In this document: piece by piece, positions 17,576-27,535 of the stretch
How positions within the stretch are numbered: the stretch's first letter is position 1
How the letters are laid out: each line of letters begins with the position of its first letter
NCBI GenBank assembly: GCA_010692425.1
Contig: JAAHHJ010000006.1
Span: forward strand, 54,127-118,126
From: Symploca sp. SIO3C6
GTDB lineage: Bacteria > Cyanobacteriota > Cyanobacteriia > Cyanobacteriales > Coleofasciculaceae
Length of the DNA: 64,000 bases
Reading direction: 5' to 3'
Program-made: the position numbers and the translations under genes
The notes under the pieces: model-generated
The model's input: only the letters and a program-made list of their open reading frames with translations
The model's database searches: none
What the model was told of the DNA's origin: nothing

Positions 17576-18577
17576 TTACTCAGATATAGAAATGTTCAGC
17601 AAATCTGACCACTCGTTCAACAACAGGTCATAAAAACCAGCTTGATCCAGTGGAAACTTTCCTTGCTCAATTAGGCTGATGAGCTGGGGTAGAGCCTTAA
17701 TAAACTCAGGACCATGATCCGGCGGGTGTATAGTCCAAGCCTTAGTTGAAGATAAATCTGCTCTAACAAAACTAGTTTCTTCCAACCTTTGGCTAGATGT
17801 CACCTCAAAGGATTCCAGCGCACCCTTAATCGGTTTAACCTGACGACGTAACTTGCGCTCTACACTGGCAAATACTGATTGCAAAGGTGATGGTAAATAC
17901 CTTGACAATAGCGGATAGTATTTCCACATTAAAGGAATTGGAGAAAGCTCAGGGAAGCGCTGCTTATTCACAAGATATGCCCTCATACTAAAGGAGTTAT
18001 GAGGATAGAAACCTCGTGGATCTTCTGCTGGCCTTGAGTAAAGAACTTTTCCTTCAGGGTGGGGAGGACCACACAGAGGGCGAGTCGCGACGATGGTAGG
18101 TATTGACTCCATCAACTCTATAGCTTCACTAATCCAGTCATTGCCTTGATCTTGGTGCAAGAGCATATCAGCATCAAAATGGAGGTAGTAATCACTTGCT
18201 GATGCCTCAATGCAATACAGAGAAGCATAGATTGTTGAACCTTTCCAATTATGGGTATGGTTCAACATCAGTTTTGCCTGCTCGGTTCCAAAATACTTCT
18301 GATAAACCTTTTTGATTAGTGCTGGGTCGTAATCAATCTCCGCTATCCTGTCAATAACTTTTAAATCAACCAGTTTTTGACAAGCTGACTTCAATTCTTC
18401 CTGACTACCAGTAGCGTATCTACGGAGTTTATCTCCTGTAAGAGGAGCACTATCGATCGCTAAAACACGTTCAGTAAAGGGGTAATTGCACGCTCGCATT
18501 AGGTGCGGTATCGTCTGTAGCATATAGGGCAAGTCAGTTCTTGCCGCAAGAATCCATATTGATACTGGTGCTTTCAC
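17576..18577 (-). CDS. Putative GT-A-fold glycosyltransferase
   Basis: This 333-residue protein has an N-terminal segment (SIWILAARTDLPYMLQTIPHL) and, near residue 135, LHFDADML, which looks like the DxD metal site of GT-A glycosyltransferases. I do not recognise the precise family. The C-terminal part shows no membrane segment. Its position next to the polysaccharide genes supports a transferase role, but this remains inference from one motif and context. Confidence 0.55.
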   Translation of the reverse strand: MKAPVSIWILAARTDLPYMLQTIPHLMRACNYPFTERVLAIDSAPLTGDKLRRYATGSQEELKSACQKLVDLKVIDRIAEIDYDPALIKKVYQKYFGTEQAKLMLNHTHNWKGSTIYASLYCIEASASDYYLHFDADMLLHQDQGNDWISEAIELMESIPTIVATRPLCGPPHPEGKVLYSRPAEDPRGFYPHNSFSMRAYLVNKQRFPELSPIPLMWKYYPLLSRYLPSPLQSVFASVERKLRRQVKPIKGALESFEVTSSQRLEETSFVRADLSSTKAWTIHPPDHGPEFIKALPQLISLIEQGKFPLDQAGFYDLLLNEWSDLLNISISE

Positions 18578-18765
18578 TCTTGTTACTCCCGTTAGTCTTG
18601 TTTCTCCTCTATAGCACCGAACACCATCTCAATGTCAACCTCTTGGGTGGCAATTCTTTAAATTCTTGAAGTTATCCCAGGGAGGATAGCGCTTCAATCC
18701 TCGTCGTTTTAACGCCAAAAGAGAGTTCAGCTCCAACTTCCCTATTAATCAAATCCCTATTAATC

Positions 18766-18789
18766 AAAAAAGAGGGAACTTCCCTCTTC
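18766..18789 (-). terminator. Rho-independent terminator of rps1
   Basis: Read on the minus strand, GAAGAGGGAA and TTCCCTCTT form a 9-bp stem followed by six T residues. It lies about 50 bp past the rps1 stop codon, as expected for an intrinsic terminator. Confidence 0.8.
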
Positions 18790-18835
18790 TAGTTACCGTA
18801 TATTGCCTCAAACTAGCCTCGTCACAGCCAAGCTG

Positions 18836-19861
18836 TTATTCTTCTGCCGCAGCAATGAGTTCTTCAGCTTCAGCATATTCAATATCAGTGTTACTATCAG
18901 TATTGGTATCAGCACTAGCATCAGCTTCAGCATCACCATCAATGCTAATGCCTTGCTGTTGCGCCAGCATTTTCTCACGGTACTTTTGAGCCATTTCTTC
19001 TGCTTTCTCGTAAACCAATTCGCGGTTATTGATCATATCCCCCGCTTCTGGCTCTAACTGCTTGGTGGATAGAGAAATTCTGCCTCTTTCAGCATCCAAA
19101 TCAATGATCATCACCTTCACTTCATCATTGACGTTGAAAACGCTGTGAGGGGTATCAATGTGGTCATGAGAAATTTCAGAGATGTGTAGCAAACCACTGA
19201 CTCCTCCAATATCAATGAAGGCACCGTAGGGCTTAATACCCCGCACTGAACCAATAACAACCTCACCCACTTCTAAGCGGTTCATCTTGCGTTCAACTAG
19301 TGCACGACGATGTGAGAGAACCAGACGATTACGGTCTTCATCTACTTCTAGAAATTTTAGCGGCAGTTCTTCTCCCACCAAATCTTCTTTCGGTTTGCGA
19401 GTGCTGATGTGAGAACCAGGAATAAAACCGCGCAATCCCTCAATCCGAACTAAGGCTCCACCGCGATTGGTAGCAAAGACAAGAGAGCGCACAGTCGCAT
19501 CTTCTGCCTGTAGCTGCCGCACCCGCTCCCAAGCCCTCATATACTCAATGCGGCGGATAGAGAGGGTAAGCTGACCATCTTCATTCTCGTCAGTCAGAAT
19601 AAAGAATTCCCGTGTTTCATTAGACTGTAAAACTTCATCAGGATTATCAACTCTATTAATTGACATTTCCTGAATTGGAATGTAAGCGGCAGTTTTAGCA
19701 CCAATGTCAATCAGAGCACCTCTCGGCTCCAAACTGAATACGGTACCAGCAACGATATCACCGGGATTGAAGTGATAGTCATATTGATCGAGGAGAGCGG
19801 CAAAATCCTCGTGAGTGAAGCCAATATCTGTAGAGGTCGTTTTCTGAGTGAGCATGTGCAT
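18836..19861 (-). CDS. rps1: 30S ribosomal protein S1
   Basis: This 341-residue protein contains three S1 RNA-binding domains: about 32-102 (GDIVAGTVFSLEPRGALIDIG), 120-185 and 205-275 (GEVVIGSVRGIKPYGAFIDIGG). An acidic, low-complexity tail follows. Three repeats instead of six is usual in cyanobacteria, where S1 binds mRNA leaders. I use the ATG at 19861 because AAGGA stands six bases before it. A second ATG two codons in is possible. It lies downstream of nrdR on the same strand. Confidence 0.95.
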   Translation of the reverse strand: MHMLTQKTTSTDIGFTHEDFAALLDQYDYHFNPGDIVAGTVFSLEPRGALIDIGAKTAAYIPIQEMSINRVDNPDEVLQSNETREFFILTDENEDGQLTLSIRRIEYMRAWERVRQLQAEDATVRSLVFATNRGGALVRIEGLRGFIPGSHISTRKPKEDLVGEELPLKFLEVDEDRNRLVLSHRRALVERKMNRLEVGEVVIGSVRGIKPYGAFIDIGGVSGLLHISEISHDHIDTPHSVFNVNDEVKVMIIDLDAERGRISLSTKQLEPEAGDMINNRELVYEKAEEMAQKYREKMLAQQQGISIDGDAEADASADTNTDSNTDIEYAEAEELIAAAEE

Positions 19862-20092
19862 TGTGTTTCCTTGTTTTGTTTGCGTAATGACTCTGCCTCC
19901 TGTTGATGTACACGAACTTCGGCTTTAACGCCGCCTACACCTACATTGCTTTGTCCTATAGCCTATTTTAGAAGATTTAATAATGCCCTGAAAGGCAATT
20001 ATAACTCGAACTAAGCTTTTTAACCTTGATTAGTCAAGAATAAGCAGTTAATACCTTACCAAGATGCTTAATTGAGCAGAAAACATACCTCT

Positions 20093-20629
20093 TTAAGAAG
20101 GAGTCATTATCGACGCTTTTGTTTCCTGCTCTCCTAATGTATTTGGCTGTACACTTTCTGAAGCTTCAACTACTGAACTCTGACTTTTGAGATCATCCAA
20201 GGTTTCAATAAAATCTCTAATGCCCTGAAACTTACGATATACAGAGGCAAAACGCACGTAGGCAACTTCAGATTCTTCTCGCAAGTATTGAAGTACCAAC
20301 TCACCAATTTCGCTACTGGATACCTCTCGCCCAAACTTCTGCTGTAATTGGATCTCAATCTCATCTACTATTACTTCTAGGCGTCTTTGGGTAATTCCTG
20401 TTTTTTCACAGGCACGCACCATGCCGCGCAATAACTTAGAGCGGTTAAATGATTCTCGCCTGCCGTCTCGCTTGATTACAGTCACAGGTACGAACTCAAT
20501 GCGTTCGTAGGTAGTAAAGCGATGTCCGCAGCTTAGACACTCCCGGCGACGCCTCACGCTTTGACCACCCTCTGTTGAACGGGACTCGAGGACACGGCTT
20601 TCAGTATGCTGACAATAGGGGCATCGCAT
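20093..20629 (-). CDS. nrdR: Transcriptional repressor NrdR
   Basis: This 178-residue protein starts [17 protein letters not shown]. It has a zinc ribbon using Cys3, Cys6, Cys31 and Cys34, followed by an ATP-cone domain (about 48-138, beginning [19 protein letters not shown]). NrdR senses ATP/dATP and represses ribonucleotide reductase genes by binding NrdR boxes. None was found near this gene, and no nrd gene is in the window. The last 25 residues beyond the ATP cone are variable. It stands between psbT and rps1. Confidence 0.95.
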   Translation of the reverse strand: MRCPYCQHTESRVLESRSTEGGQSVRRRRECLSCGHRFTTYERIEFVPVTVIKRDGRRESFNRSKLLRGMVRACEKTGITQRRLEVIVDEIEIQLQQKFGREVSSSEIGELVLQYLREESEVAYVRFASVYRKFQGIRDFIETLDDLKSQSSVVEASESVQPNTLGEQETKASIMTPS

Positions 20630-20837
20630 AGGGAAAAGTCCTTATCAAAGCTGGTTAGGACTCAAAACCAGCAAATCTTGATCCATCTTAGGCATGATTG
20701 CTTTAGTCTAACATCAACCTGACGCTGACCCTAATTCTCCAGAGCTTAGCACATAGAGACTATTTATATTCTATACTGCTTATATTTTATAGTGACATAA
20801 TCCTGCCTCGGAGCCTTTCCACTCCTGCCTCCTTCAA

Positions 20838-20869
20838 GACACTGGATATCCCACCGCGCCGGAACAATA
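20838..20869 (-). repeat. Dispersed repeat family, copy B, block 2
   Basis: The reverse complement reads TATTGTTCCGGCGCGGTGGG and onward, matching 1417-1450. It lies about 57 bp from block 1 of the same copy. Confidence 0.5.
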
Positions 20870-20926
20870 CAAAGAGAATTTTTTCTACCTTCATAATGTT
20901 GGAATTTTACCCATCCTATATAGAAG

Positions 20927-20977
20927 TCCCGTCTCCAACTCTTCGAGTAGGTCACGGGACTCCTTGCCGGAACAGCT
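20927..20977 (-). repeat. Dispersed repeat family, copy B, block 1
   Basis: The reverse complement matches 1128-1178 with about five differences in 51 bases, mostly transitions. It lies 46 bp downstream of the psbT stop on the same strand as psbT. Confidence 0.6.
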
Positions 20978-21022
20978 AAAATGCACGCACCGCGCTACTG
21001 ATCTCAAGGTGAGCGCAGTTTA

Positions 21023-21118
21023 CTACTTTTGAATCCGAGGTGGCTCTCGGAAGGCGATCGCAAAAAAGAGTGTACCGAGCGCCAAAGTCAAAACCAAGAT
21101 ATAAGCTACGCTTTCCAT
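21023..21118 (-). CDS. psbT: Photosystem II reaction centre protein T
   Basis: This 31-residue protein starts [15 protein letters not shown], forms one membrane helix, and ends in the conserved [10 protein letters not shown]. PsbT sits at the photosystem II dimer interface near the QA side. The start codon lies 119 bp after the psbB stop on the same strand, the standard cyanobacterial psbB-psbT order. A HIP1 site (21054-21061) lies inside the coding region. Confidence 0.95.
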   Translation of the reverse strand: MESVAYILVLTLALGTLFFAIAFREPPRIQK

Positions 21119-21237
21119 CTCAATAATTCCCGATTATCTGCTCTACTACTAGTCTAACTTGCCTTTGCAACTCTCAAAAGCAAAAAGGCTAGGAGTAAAG
21201 ATACCCCTGCCCTTTGCCTTTGACAAACAGGTCTTAT

Positions 21238-22767
21238 CTACACAGTCTTTTGCGTACGAGTGGTCTTGTCTCCAACCTTCTGGAAGACACCCCATTCGAC
21301 TTGTTCCTCTAAGTCTTCGCCAATACCGGCGAACACATCACGGTAGATAGTCCTAGAACCATGCCAAATATGTCCAAAGAAGAACAGCAAGGCAAACACC
21401 GCGTGACCAAAGGTAAACCAACCACGGGGGCTGGTACGGAACACACCATCAGAGTTAAGAGTTTCTTTGTCAAACTCAAAGGCTTCACCAAGTTGAGCCT
21501 TACGAGCATACTGCTTAACTATGGCTGGATCTTCAAAGGTATTACCATCAAGAGCGCCACCATAGAAGCTTACTGTCACGCCAGTTTGCTCAATGCTATA
21601 TTTTGATTCTGCCCGTCGGAAAGGAATATCAGCACGAACCACACCGTTGGCATCAGTCAAAACCACGGGGAATGTTTCAAAGAAGTTGGGCATGCGCCGA
21701 ACACTGAGTTCTCTACCTTCAGCATCTGTAAATACTGCATGACCAAGCCAGCTCTGGGCAATACCATCGCCCTTGTCCATAGGACCAGAGCGGAACAAAC
21801 CGCCTTTAGCTGGAGAATTGCCTATATAGTCATAAAAAGCCAGCTTTTCTGGGATTTGGGACCAAGCTTGTGACAAACTTGAGCCTGAAGCCACACTAGT
21901 TTGAACGCGTCGGTCAATTTCCTGCTGGAAATAACCCTGATCCCATTGATAGCGAGTTGGACCAAACAGTTCAATAGGAGTTGCGGCATTGCCGTACCAC
22001 ATTGTACCTGCCACCACAAAAGCAGCAAAGAAGACGGCAGCAATACTGCTTGAGAGTACTGTTTCAATGTTACCCATGCGTAGGGCTTTAAACAGTCGCT
22101 CTGGTGGGCGCACCGTCAAGTGAAATAAACCAGCAATAATACCGACAATACCGGCAGCAATATGGTGAGCAACAATACCACCAGGGTTGAATGGATTGAA
22201 GCCTTCTGGCCCCCATGCCGGAGCTACAGGTTGGACACTGCCTGTGACTCCATAGGCATCGGAAACCCACATCCCTGGCCCAAATAGCCCCGTCAGGTGA
22301 AAGGCACCAAAACCAAAGCAGAGAAGACCAGATAAGAACAGGTGAATGCCAAACATTTTTGGCAAATCGAGAGCTGGCTCCCCAGTGCGGGGATCCCTAA
22401 ACAGTTCTAAGTCCCAAAAAACCCAGTGCCATACGGCTGCTAAAAACAACAGACCGGAGAGAATAATATGAGTAGCGGCAACGCCCTCAAATGACCAGAC
22501 ACCAACGTCTGTCACCGTTTCACCAGTAATGCTCCAACCACCCCAAGAATCAGTGACTCCTAGGCGTGCCATGAAAGGCATTACAAACATTCCCTGACGC
22601 CACATTGGGTTCAAAATGGGGTCGCTGGGGTCGAAAATAGCTAATTCATAAAGGGCCATTGAGCCTGCCCAGCCTGCCACGAGGGCAGTGTGCATTAAAT
22701 GTACAGCAATCAAACGCCCTGGATCGTTCAAGACGACTGTGTGTACTCGGTACCAAGGTAGTCCCAT
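21238..22767 (-). CDS. psbB: Photosystem II CP47 chlorophyll protein
   Basis: This full-length 509-residue CP47 starts [37 protein letters not shown] in the expected way. It has six membrane helices with paired chlorophyll-binding His residues and a large lumenal loop E between helices 5 and 6 (about 255-450). CP47 is the inner antenna of photosystem II. A strong ribosome-binding site GAGGAGG lies about ten bases before the ATG. The leader also holds a perfect hairpin at 22890-22905. Confidence 0.98.
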   Translation of the reverse strand: MGLPWYRVHTVVLNDPGRLIAVHLMHTALVAGWAGSMALYELAIFDPSDPILNPMWRQGMFVMPFMARLGVTDSWGGWSITGETVTDVGVWSFEGVAATHIILSGLLFLAAVWHWVFWDLELFRDPRTGEPALDLPKMFGIHLFLSGLLCFGFGAFHLTGLFGPGMWVSDAYGVTGSVQPVAPAWGPEGFNPFNPGGIVAHHIAAGIVGIIAGLFHLTVRPPERLFKALRMGNIETVLSSSIAAVFFAAFVVAGTMWYGNAATPIELFGPTRYQWDQGYFQQEIDRRVQTSVASGSSLSQAWSQIPEKLAFYDYIGNSPAKGGLFRSGPMDKGDGIAQSWLGHAVFTDAEGRELSVRRMPNFFETFPVVLTDANGVVRADIPFRRAESKYSIEQTGVTVSFYGGALDGNTFEDPAIVKQYARKAQLGEAFEFDKETLNSDGVFRTSPRGWFTFGHAVFALLFFFGHIWHGSRTIYRDVFAGIGEDLEEQVEWGVFQKVGDKTTRTQKTV

Positions 22768-22889
22768 TGACTACGCTCCTCCTCAGATTTTTTAGTTTTT
22801 GCTTCGACGCTTCTTTTTTATCGATTTTAGGATTTGTCGTTACTCGCCTAGATTTCGCCAAGGAAATTTGGGCGAGACAACTTGGATCT

Positions 22890-22905
22890 CCGGACTAGGG
22901 TCCGG
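22890..22905 (-). promoter_or_regulatory. Hairpin in the psbB leader
   Basis: CCGGAC and GTCCGG form a perfect 6-bp GC-rich stem with a 4-base loop, about 120 bp before the psbB start codon. It could stabilise the psbB mRNA or be the end of another transcript. There is no T run, so it is not a classic terminator. Confidence 0.35.
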
Positions 22906-23034
22906 GAAGCTGAGAGATTGCTTAAAAAATTGTAATGATTGTGAGGATTGATTGCAAGCAGATTTAAAAGCTATTAAAAATTAATCACAACATTTATGAA
23001 TTTTTATTAACAAACCTTCCTAATTTCATGTTGA

Positions 23035-23343
23035 TCAGGTACCTATTAATGTTTGTGCAGTTGCCAAGCGATCAATTGCTTGCTCAGCGGTAATCAGGCG
23101 TTTGAGTACAACTTGACCAATGGTCTGAGGAGACTTGGTAACAGCCTCAGTTGAAGGCTTAACTTCAACCATGAGAACAGCATCTTCAACCCGATAGAGC
23201 CACAATTTTTCCCCTTGCTCTATGATGCAAAGGTTAATTTGCTCTATTTCCGGTTGACGTCTCCAGGTACTCTCATTCCAGAGACCTCCGAACTCCCAAA
23301 CGCGACCTACACTCCAGCCGTCAGACAAGAAGAAGTATTTCAC
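23035..23343 (-). CDS. Conserved hypothetical protein
   Basis: This 102-residue protein starts MKYFFLSDGWSVGRVWEFGG. It is rich in Trp and Glu, with no membrane segment and no motif I recognise. The even composition and normal start suggest a real gene. It lies upstream of psbB on the same strand with 267 bp between. Confidence 0.6.
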   Translation of the reverse strand: MKYFFLSDGWSVGRVWEFGGLWNESTWRRQPEIEQINLCIIEQGEKLWLYRVEDAVLMVEVKPSTEAVTKSPQTIGQVVLKRLITAEQAIDRLATAQTLIGT

Positions 23344-23486
23344 TGAAATATTCGTGCAATCGTATCTGTGGGAATTATGCCCTTTCTTTAAGGTATTTAG
23401 GTAGTGCCGTCAGTTTTTTTTAGGGGTTAGACTTGAGAGAAGCATCGTACTTGCGCCAGTGTTTGCCCAATTTAAGGCACTTAAGC

Positions 23487-24383
23487 ATGTTTATAAAAAT
23501 CTATCAGAGTAATGCAGTAAATACTCTTCGCAAACTCAAGAGGGAATGGGGATATAATCTACACGATTTAGTTCGCAGTCTGACACAAAGACAGATTCTT
23601 GCTCAAGTAGTCAATAAGCAGGAAATTAGAGTAGTTGGCTTGAGACGCAGTGGAAATCACGCAGTTACTAACTGGGTCAAAGAACAACAAAGCAGTCAAG
23701 TATGGTATTTCAACAACATTCGACCAAAAGAAAATCGCTATCGTGTTTTATATCAACATTACCCCAAAGAACATTTAAGGAGAGAATCTTTAGGAGATTT
23801 TGCTAACAAAGATTGTTTAATTTATAGCTATGAAGACTGGGGTATTAAGCAGATAACTGACCAAAAAATTGAAAAAAAACATGATCTTTACTGGGGAAAA
23901 AGTGGTCTACGGCATGACTTACTCATCCTGAGAGACCCTTTCAATACTTTGGCAAGTAGACTTAAGAACGATTTTATAGAGGTAAAATCCCCGAACCAAA
24001 CATTTATGGAGTTGTGGCTTGCCTATGCTAAGGAATACCTAGGAGAAACAAATTATCTAAAAAACAACAAAGTTTGTGTTAATTATAATCGGTGGTTTCT
24101 TGATATGAATTATCGAGAAAAAATAGCATCTCAACTAAACTTGGATTTTTCTGATGCAGGTATTAACCAAGTCAAAGCCCAGGGTGGTGGTAGTTCTTTT
24201 GAAGGACGCGAATTTGATGGCAAAGCAGTTCAAATGAAAGTTCTCGACCGCTGGAAAGTTTTTGCAGAAGATCCTCGTTACCTAAAGTTATTAGACAATG
24301 AAGAAGTTTTAGAATACTCAAAACGAATATTTGGACATATTCCAGGAACAGAAGTTTTATACATAAAATCAAATCCTGAATAG
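23487..24383 (+). CDS. Sulfotransferase-like P-loop protein
   Basis: From the ATG at 23487 the protein has 298 residues. A TTG-started frame begins at 23433. The motif IRVVGLRRSGNHAVTNWV (about 50-66) is a sulfotransferase-type phosphate-binding loop. LLILRDPFNTLASRLKN (about 145-165) resembles the 3'-phosphate motif. These features place it in the sulfotransferase superfamily, but the match is weaker than for the genes at 11.1 and 14.3 kb. The acceptor is unknown. It is convergent with a putative glycosyltransferase, so it may serve the same surface glycan. Confidence 0.6.
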   Translation: MFIKIYQSNAVNTLRKLKREWGYNLHDLVRSLTQRQILAQVVNKQEIRVVGLRRSGNHAVTNWVKEQQSSQVWYFNNIRPKENRYRVLYQHYPKEHLRRESLGDFANKDCLIYSYEDWGIKQITDQKIEKKHDLYWGKSGLRHDLLILRDPFNTLASRLKNDFIEVKSPNQTFMELWLAYAKEYLGETNYLKNNKVCVNYNRWFLDMNYREKIASQLNLDFSDAGINQVKAQGGGSSFEGREFDGKAVQMKVLDRWKVFAEDPRYLKLLDNEEVLEYSKRIFGHIPGTEVLYIKSNPE

Positions 24384-24554
24384 CTTAAATTTAAGCACTA
24401 TGTATACTTATCTGTATACAGTTCTGAGCAGTGTTCAGATACTCTATGATATTGCCTGAGTTTTGGGTGTTGAACTACTATACTTACGAAATTATCTATT
24501 GCCGATGCAATTTATTCTGTAGTAATACTTAAGTATCACTACAGAAATCCACTA

Positions 24555-25403
24555 TTATCTAAAATAAAAATCGTAATCACTAATTAATGATACAATCCTT
24601 AAGCGCCATAAATGATAATAACGACGCCTATATTTACCTAGCTTACTGAGTAATTTTTGTAAAAAGTGTTGCCTGGGGTACTCAATTTGTTTTTGCTTCT
24701 CAAAAAATATCAGTTTTTCATTTTGAGCTGCCTGACCCCTTTGCATTTTTGTTTTTTCTATCCTATCTTTGAAGAAAGAAATCTCCTTCAAGGAATCAAA
24801 TCTAACAGAAAAACCCACTTTAGCGGCAGCTAGCCCTATAGCGTTACCTTCTCCGTGGTAAATACCATTCAATTCAAAATAATTGGCAATCATGCCCCAT
24901 TGTTTAATAAATTCATCCTCAACACCAGAATCCCTAGTAACTACAAACATAAATTCATTGACGAATTTTACATCTTCTAAATTCAAATCTAACTTTGTAG
25001 CTATTTTCTTGATTAAGTTTAAAAAATTATCTCGCTTGCGATTCTGGGTGAGAATACTGCAACCAGTTTTGGCTGTTATTCCTGGGGGCCACTCCAAATT
25101 ATCTGGAACCCGATCAAGGATACGCACATTTGAATCAACAAATATGCAAGCATTAAATAGAGATATAGCTTTGGCAATCACAAACCTTTTATCGTGGTAA
25201 GTTCCCACGCTACTTTGTTGATGCCAAAAGGCTAGTACATTAGGATAAGTGTTAAATTCTTCTGGTTTATCTGTCAAAACCACTAAGGGAGTGTTAGGCG
25301 AGTACTTTTCTAAATCTCGCGCCAATAAAGTTGTCAGAGAACGATACTTACTACCCAAAGCAAGGGTACAGAAACAAAAGTCTTTTACCGGTTGACTTGT
25401 CAC
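24555..25403 (-). CDS. Putative glycosyltransferase-like protein
   Basis: This 282-residue protein begins with DFCFCTLALGSKYRSLTTLLARDLEKY and contains ACIFVDSNVRILDRVP (about 88-103). This resembles the DxD region of nucleotide-sugar transferases of GT8 or related type, with Asn in the second position. A basic C-terminal tail rich in Arg and Tyr (about 255-282) may bind membranes. I do not recognise the exact family. Its neighbourhood with a sulfotransferase-like gene suggests glycan work. Confidence 0.45.
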   Translation of the reverse strand: MTSQPVKDFCFCTLALGSKYRSLTTLLARDLEKYSPNTPLVVLTDKPEEFNTYPNVLAFWHQQSSVGTYHDKRFVIAKAISLFNACIFVDSNVRILDRVPDNLEWPPGITAKTGCSILTQNRKRDNFLNLIKKIATKLDLNLEDVKFVNEFMFVVTRDSGVEDEFIKQWGMIANYFELNGIYHGEGNAIGLAAAKVGFSVRFDSLKEISFFKDRIEKTKMQRGQAAQNEKLIFFEKQKQIEYPRQHFLQKLLSKLGKYRRRYYHLWRLRIVSLISDYDFYFR

Positions 25404-25547
25404 TTACTAAACTCCTTAATCAGGAAAACAAAATTTGACCCTTATTACTGGAAAAAGTAATATAATGTACTACATCAAAAGTATAACAATTAAAATTCAA
25501 GAAGCCATCCTTACTGATAGAATTATAAATTTGATTTAAATTTGACC

Positions 25548-27458
25548 ATGCATTCTTCACTAGAATTCCAAGATGCCTTTGATGTCATCGTCGTGGGTGC
25601 CGGTCACTCGGGTTGCGAAGCTGCCCTTGCCTCTGCTCGTTTAGGCTGCAAAACCCTGCTTTTGACCCTTAACCTAGACAAAATTGCTTGGCAACCTTGT
25701 AACCCAGCTGTGGGTGGACCAGCCAAATCTCAACTTACTCATGAAGTGGATGCCTTAGGTGGAGAAATTGGCAAAATGGCTGACCGCACCTATCTACAAA
25801 AACGGGTGCTAAACTCCTCAAGAGGTCCAGCCGTTAGGGCATTGCGGGCGCAGACAGATAAGCGTGAATACGCCGCTCTCATGAAAGGGATTGTCGAAAA
25901 TCAGGAAAACTTGAGAGTCCGTGAAGGCATGGTCACGGATTTAGTACTAGGCCCCAATCAGGAAGTAATCGGCATTGAAACCTACTTTGGCGTTGCTTTT
26001 CAGGCTCAGGCTGTAGTGCTAACTACGGGCACTTTCCTGGGCGGATGCATCTGGGTAGGCAACAAATCGATGTCAGCAGGGCGTGCTGGGGAATTTGCCG
26101 CAGTTGGTCTAAGTGAAACCCTCAACCGCCTTGGCTTTGAAACTGGACGCCTCAAGACGGGAACACCAGCACGGGTAGATAAACGCTCCGTCGATTATAG
26201 CCGCATGGAACCCCAACCAGGGGATGAGGAAGTGCGTTGGTTCAGTTTTGATCCTGAAGTTTGGGTGCCACGGGAGCAGATGTATTGCTATCTCACCCGC
26301 ACCACAGCCCAAACCCACCGCTTAATTAGGGAAAACCTCAATCTATCGCCAGTGTATGGTGGTTGGGTAGATGCTACCGGACCGCGTTACTGTCCCAGTA
26401 TTGAAGATAAAATTGTGCGCTTTGCTGATAAAGAAAGCCACCAAATCTTTATTGAACCGGAAGGACGAGATATTCCTGAACTATATATCCAGGGATTTTC
26501 CACTGGTTTACCAGAACAATTACAATTACAGATGTTGCGCACCCTCCCTGGATTAGAAAATTGCCAAATGCTACGCCCAGCCTATGCTGTTGAGTATGAT
26601 TACTTGCCAGCAACCCAGTGCTACCCCTCGCTAATGACCAAGAAAATAGAAGGGTTATTTTGTGCAGGGCAGATTAATGGTACCACTGGTTATGAAGAGG
26701 CTGCCGCTCAAGGAATTGTTGCTGGTATTAATGCTGCACGCTATGTCCAGAATCAGGAAATGGTGATCCTTCCCCGCGAGCAGAGTTATATCGGCACCTT
26801 GATTGATGATTTGTGTACCAAAGACCTACGAGAGCCTTACCGGATGCTGACTAGCCGCTCCGAGTATCGGCTGCTGCTGCGATCAGATAATGCGGACCGC
26901 CGTCTGACTCCTTTGGGGCGACAGTTGGGATTAATTGATGACCGCAGGTGGGAGTTATACCAACAAAAACAAGAGAAAATTGCTTTAGAAAAAGAGCGAC
27001 TCCAAAATCTGCGGGTTAAAGAGCATGAGGAACTCGGACAAGCAATTGCTGCTGATACCAAACAAAGAATTAAAGGCTCAATCACCCTAGCTGACTTATT
27101 GCGTCGTCCTGGTTTCCACTACCTCAATCTTGACCACTATGGACTGAGTAATCCCACTCTCCATCAGTCAGAGCAAGAAGGAGCAGAAATAGACATCAAA
27201 TATTCTGGTTATCTCCAGCGTCAGCAAAAACAAATTGACCAAGTTGCCCAGCACGCCCATCGGCACCTACCGCCAGATTTAGATTATGCCAAGATTGAAA
27301 CCTTGTCGAAGGAGTCTCGCGAAAAGTTGGCGAAGGTAAGACCTTTAACAGTTGGTCAGGCTTCCAGAATCGGCGGCGTTAACCCAGCTGATGTTAATGC
27401 TTTGTTGATTTATTTGGAAGTACAGTCGCGCCGCGTCGGTGATGTCATGGCGCACTAG
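25548..27458 (+). CDS. mnmG: tRNA uridine 5-carboxymethylaminomethyl modification enzyme MnmG
   Basis: This 636-residue GidA-family protein has the FAD-binding motif [11 protein letters not shown] (16-26). The family signatures [20 protein letters not shown] and [11 protein letters not shown] follow, with the C-terminal helical MnmE-contacting domain at the end. With MnmE it adds a carboxymethylaminomethyl group to wobble uridine 34 of certain tRNAs. I use the ATG at 25548. A TTG two codons earlier would also be open. It looks complete. Confidence 0.97.
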   Translation: MHSSLEFQDAFDVIVVGAGHSGCEAALASARLGCKTLLLTLNLDKIAWQPCNPAVGGPAKSQLTHEVDALGGEIGKMADRTYLQKRVLNSSRGPAVRALRAQTDKREYAALMKGIVENQENLRVREGMVTDLVLGPNQEVIGIETYFGVAFQAQAVVLTTGTFLGGCIWVGNKSMSAGRAGEFAAVGLSETLNRLGFETGRLKTGTPARVDKRSVDYSRMEPQPGDEEVRWFSFDPEVWVPREQMYCYLTRTTAQTHRLIRENLNLSPVYGGWVDATGPRYCPSIEDKIVRFADKESHQIFIEPEGRDIPELYIQGFSTGLPEQLQLQMLRTLPGLENCQMLRPAYAVEYDYLPATQCYPSLMTKKIEGLFCAGQINGTTGYEEAAAQGIVAGINAARYVQNQEMVILPREQSYIGTLIDDLCTKDLREPYRMLTSRSEYRLLLRSDNADRRLTPLGRQLGLIDDRRWELYQQKQEKIALEKERLQNLRVKEHEELGQAIAADTKQRIKGSITLADLLRRPGFHYLNLDHYGLSNPTLHQSEQEGAEIDIKYSGYLQRQQKQIDQVAQHAHRHLPPDLDYAKIETLSKESREKLAKVRPLTVGQASRIGGVNPADVNALLIYLEVQSRRVGDVMAH

Positions 27459-27535
27459 GACGAGGAAACTGTTAATCTGAGCGAGAGGAAATGCTTTAGA
27501 GTGTATTGTTGTGTAGCCACCAGAGTGAGCAATCC

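Larger units (their letters stand above)
20630..21022. other. Gene-free stretch between nrdR and psbT
   Basis: It contains copy B of the dispersed repeat (blocks 20838-20869 and 20927-20977). An open frame at 20764-20955 is part of the repeat and not credible as a gene. No terminator for psbBT was recognised. Confidence 0.5.
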
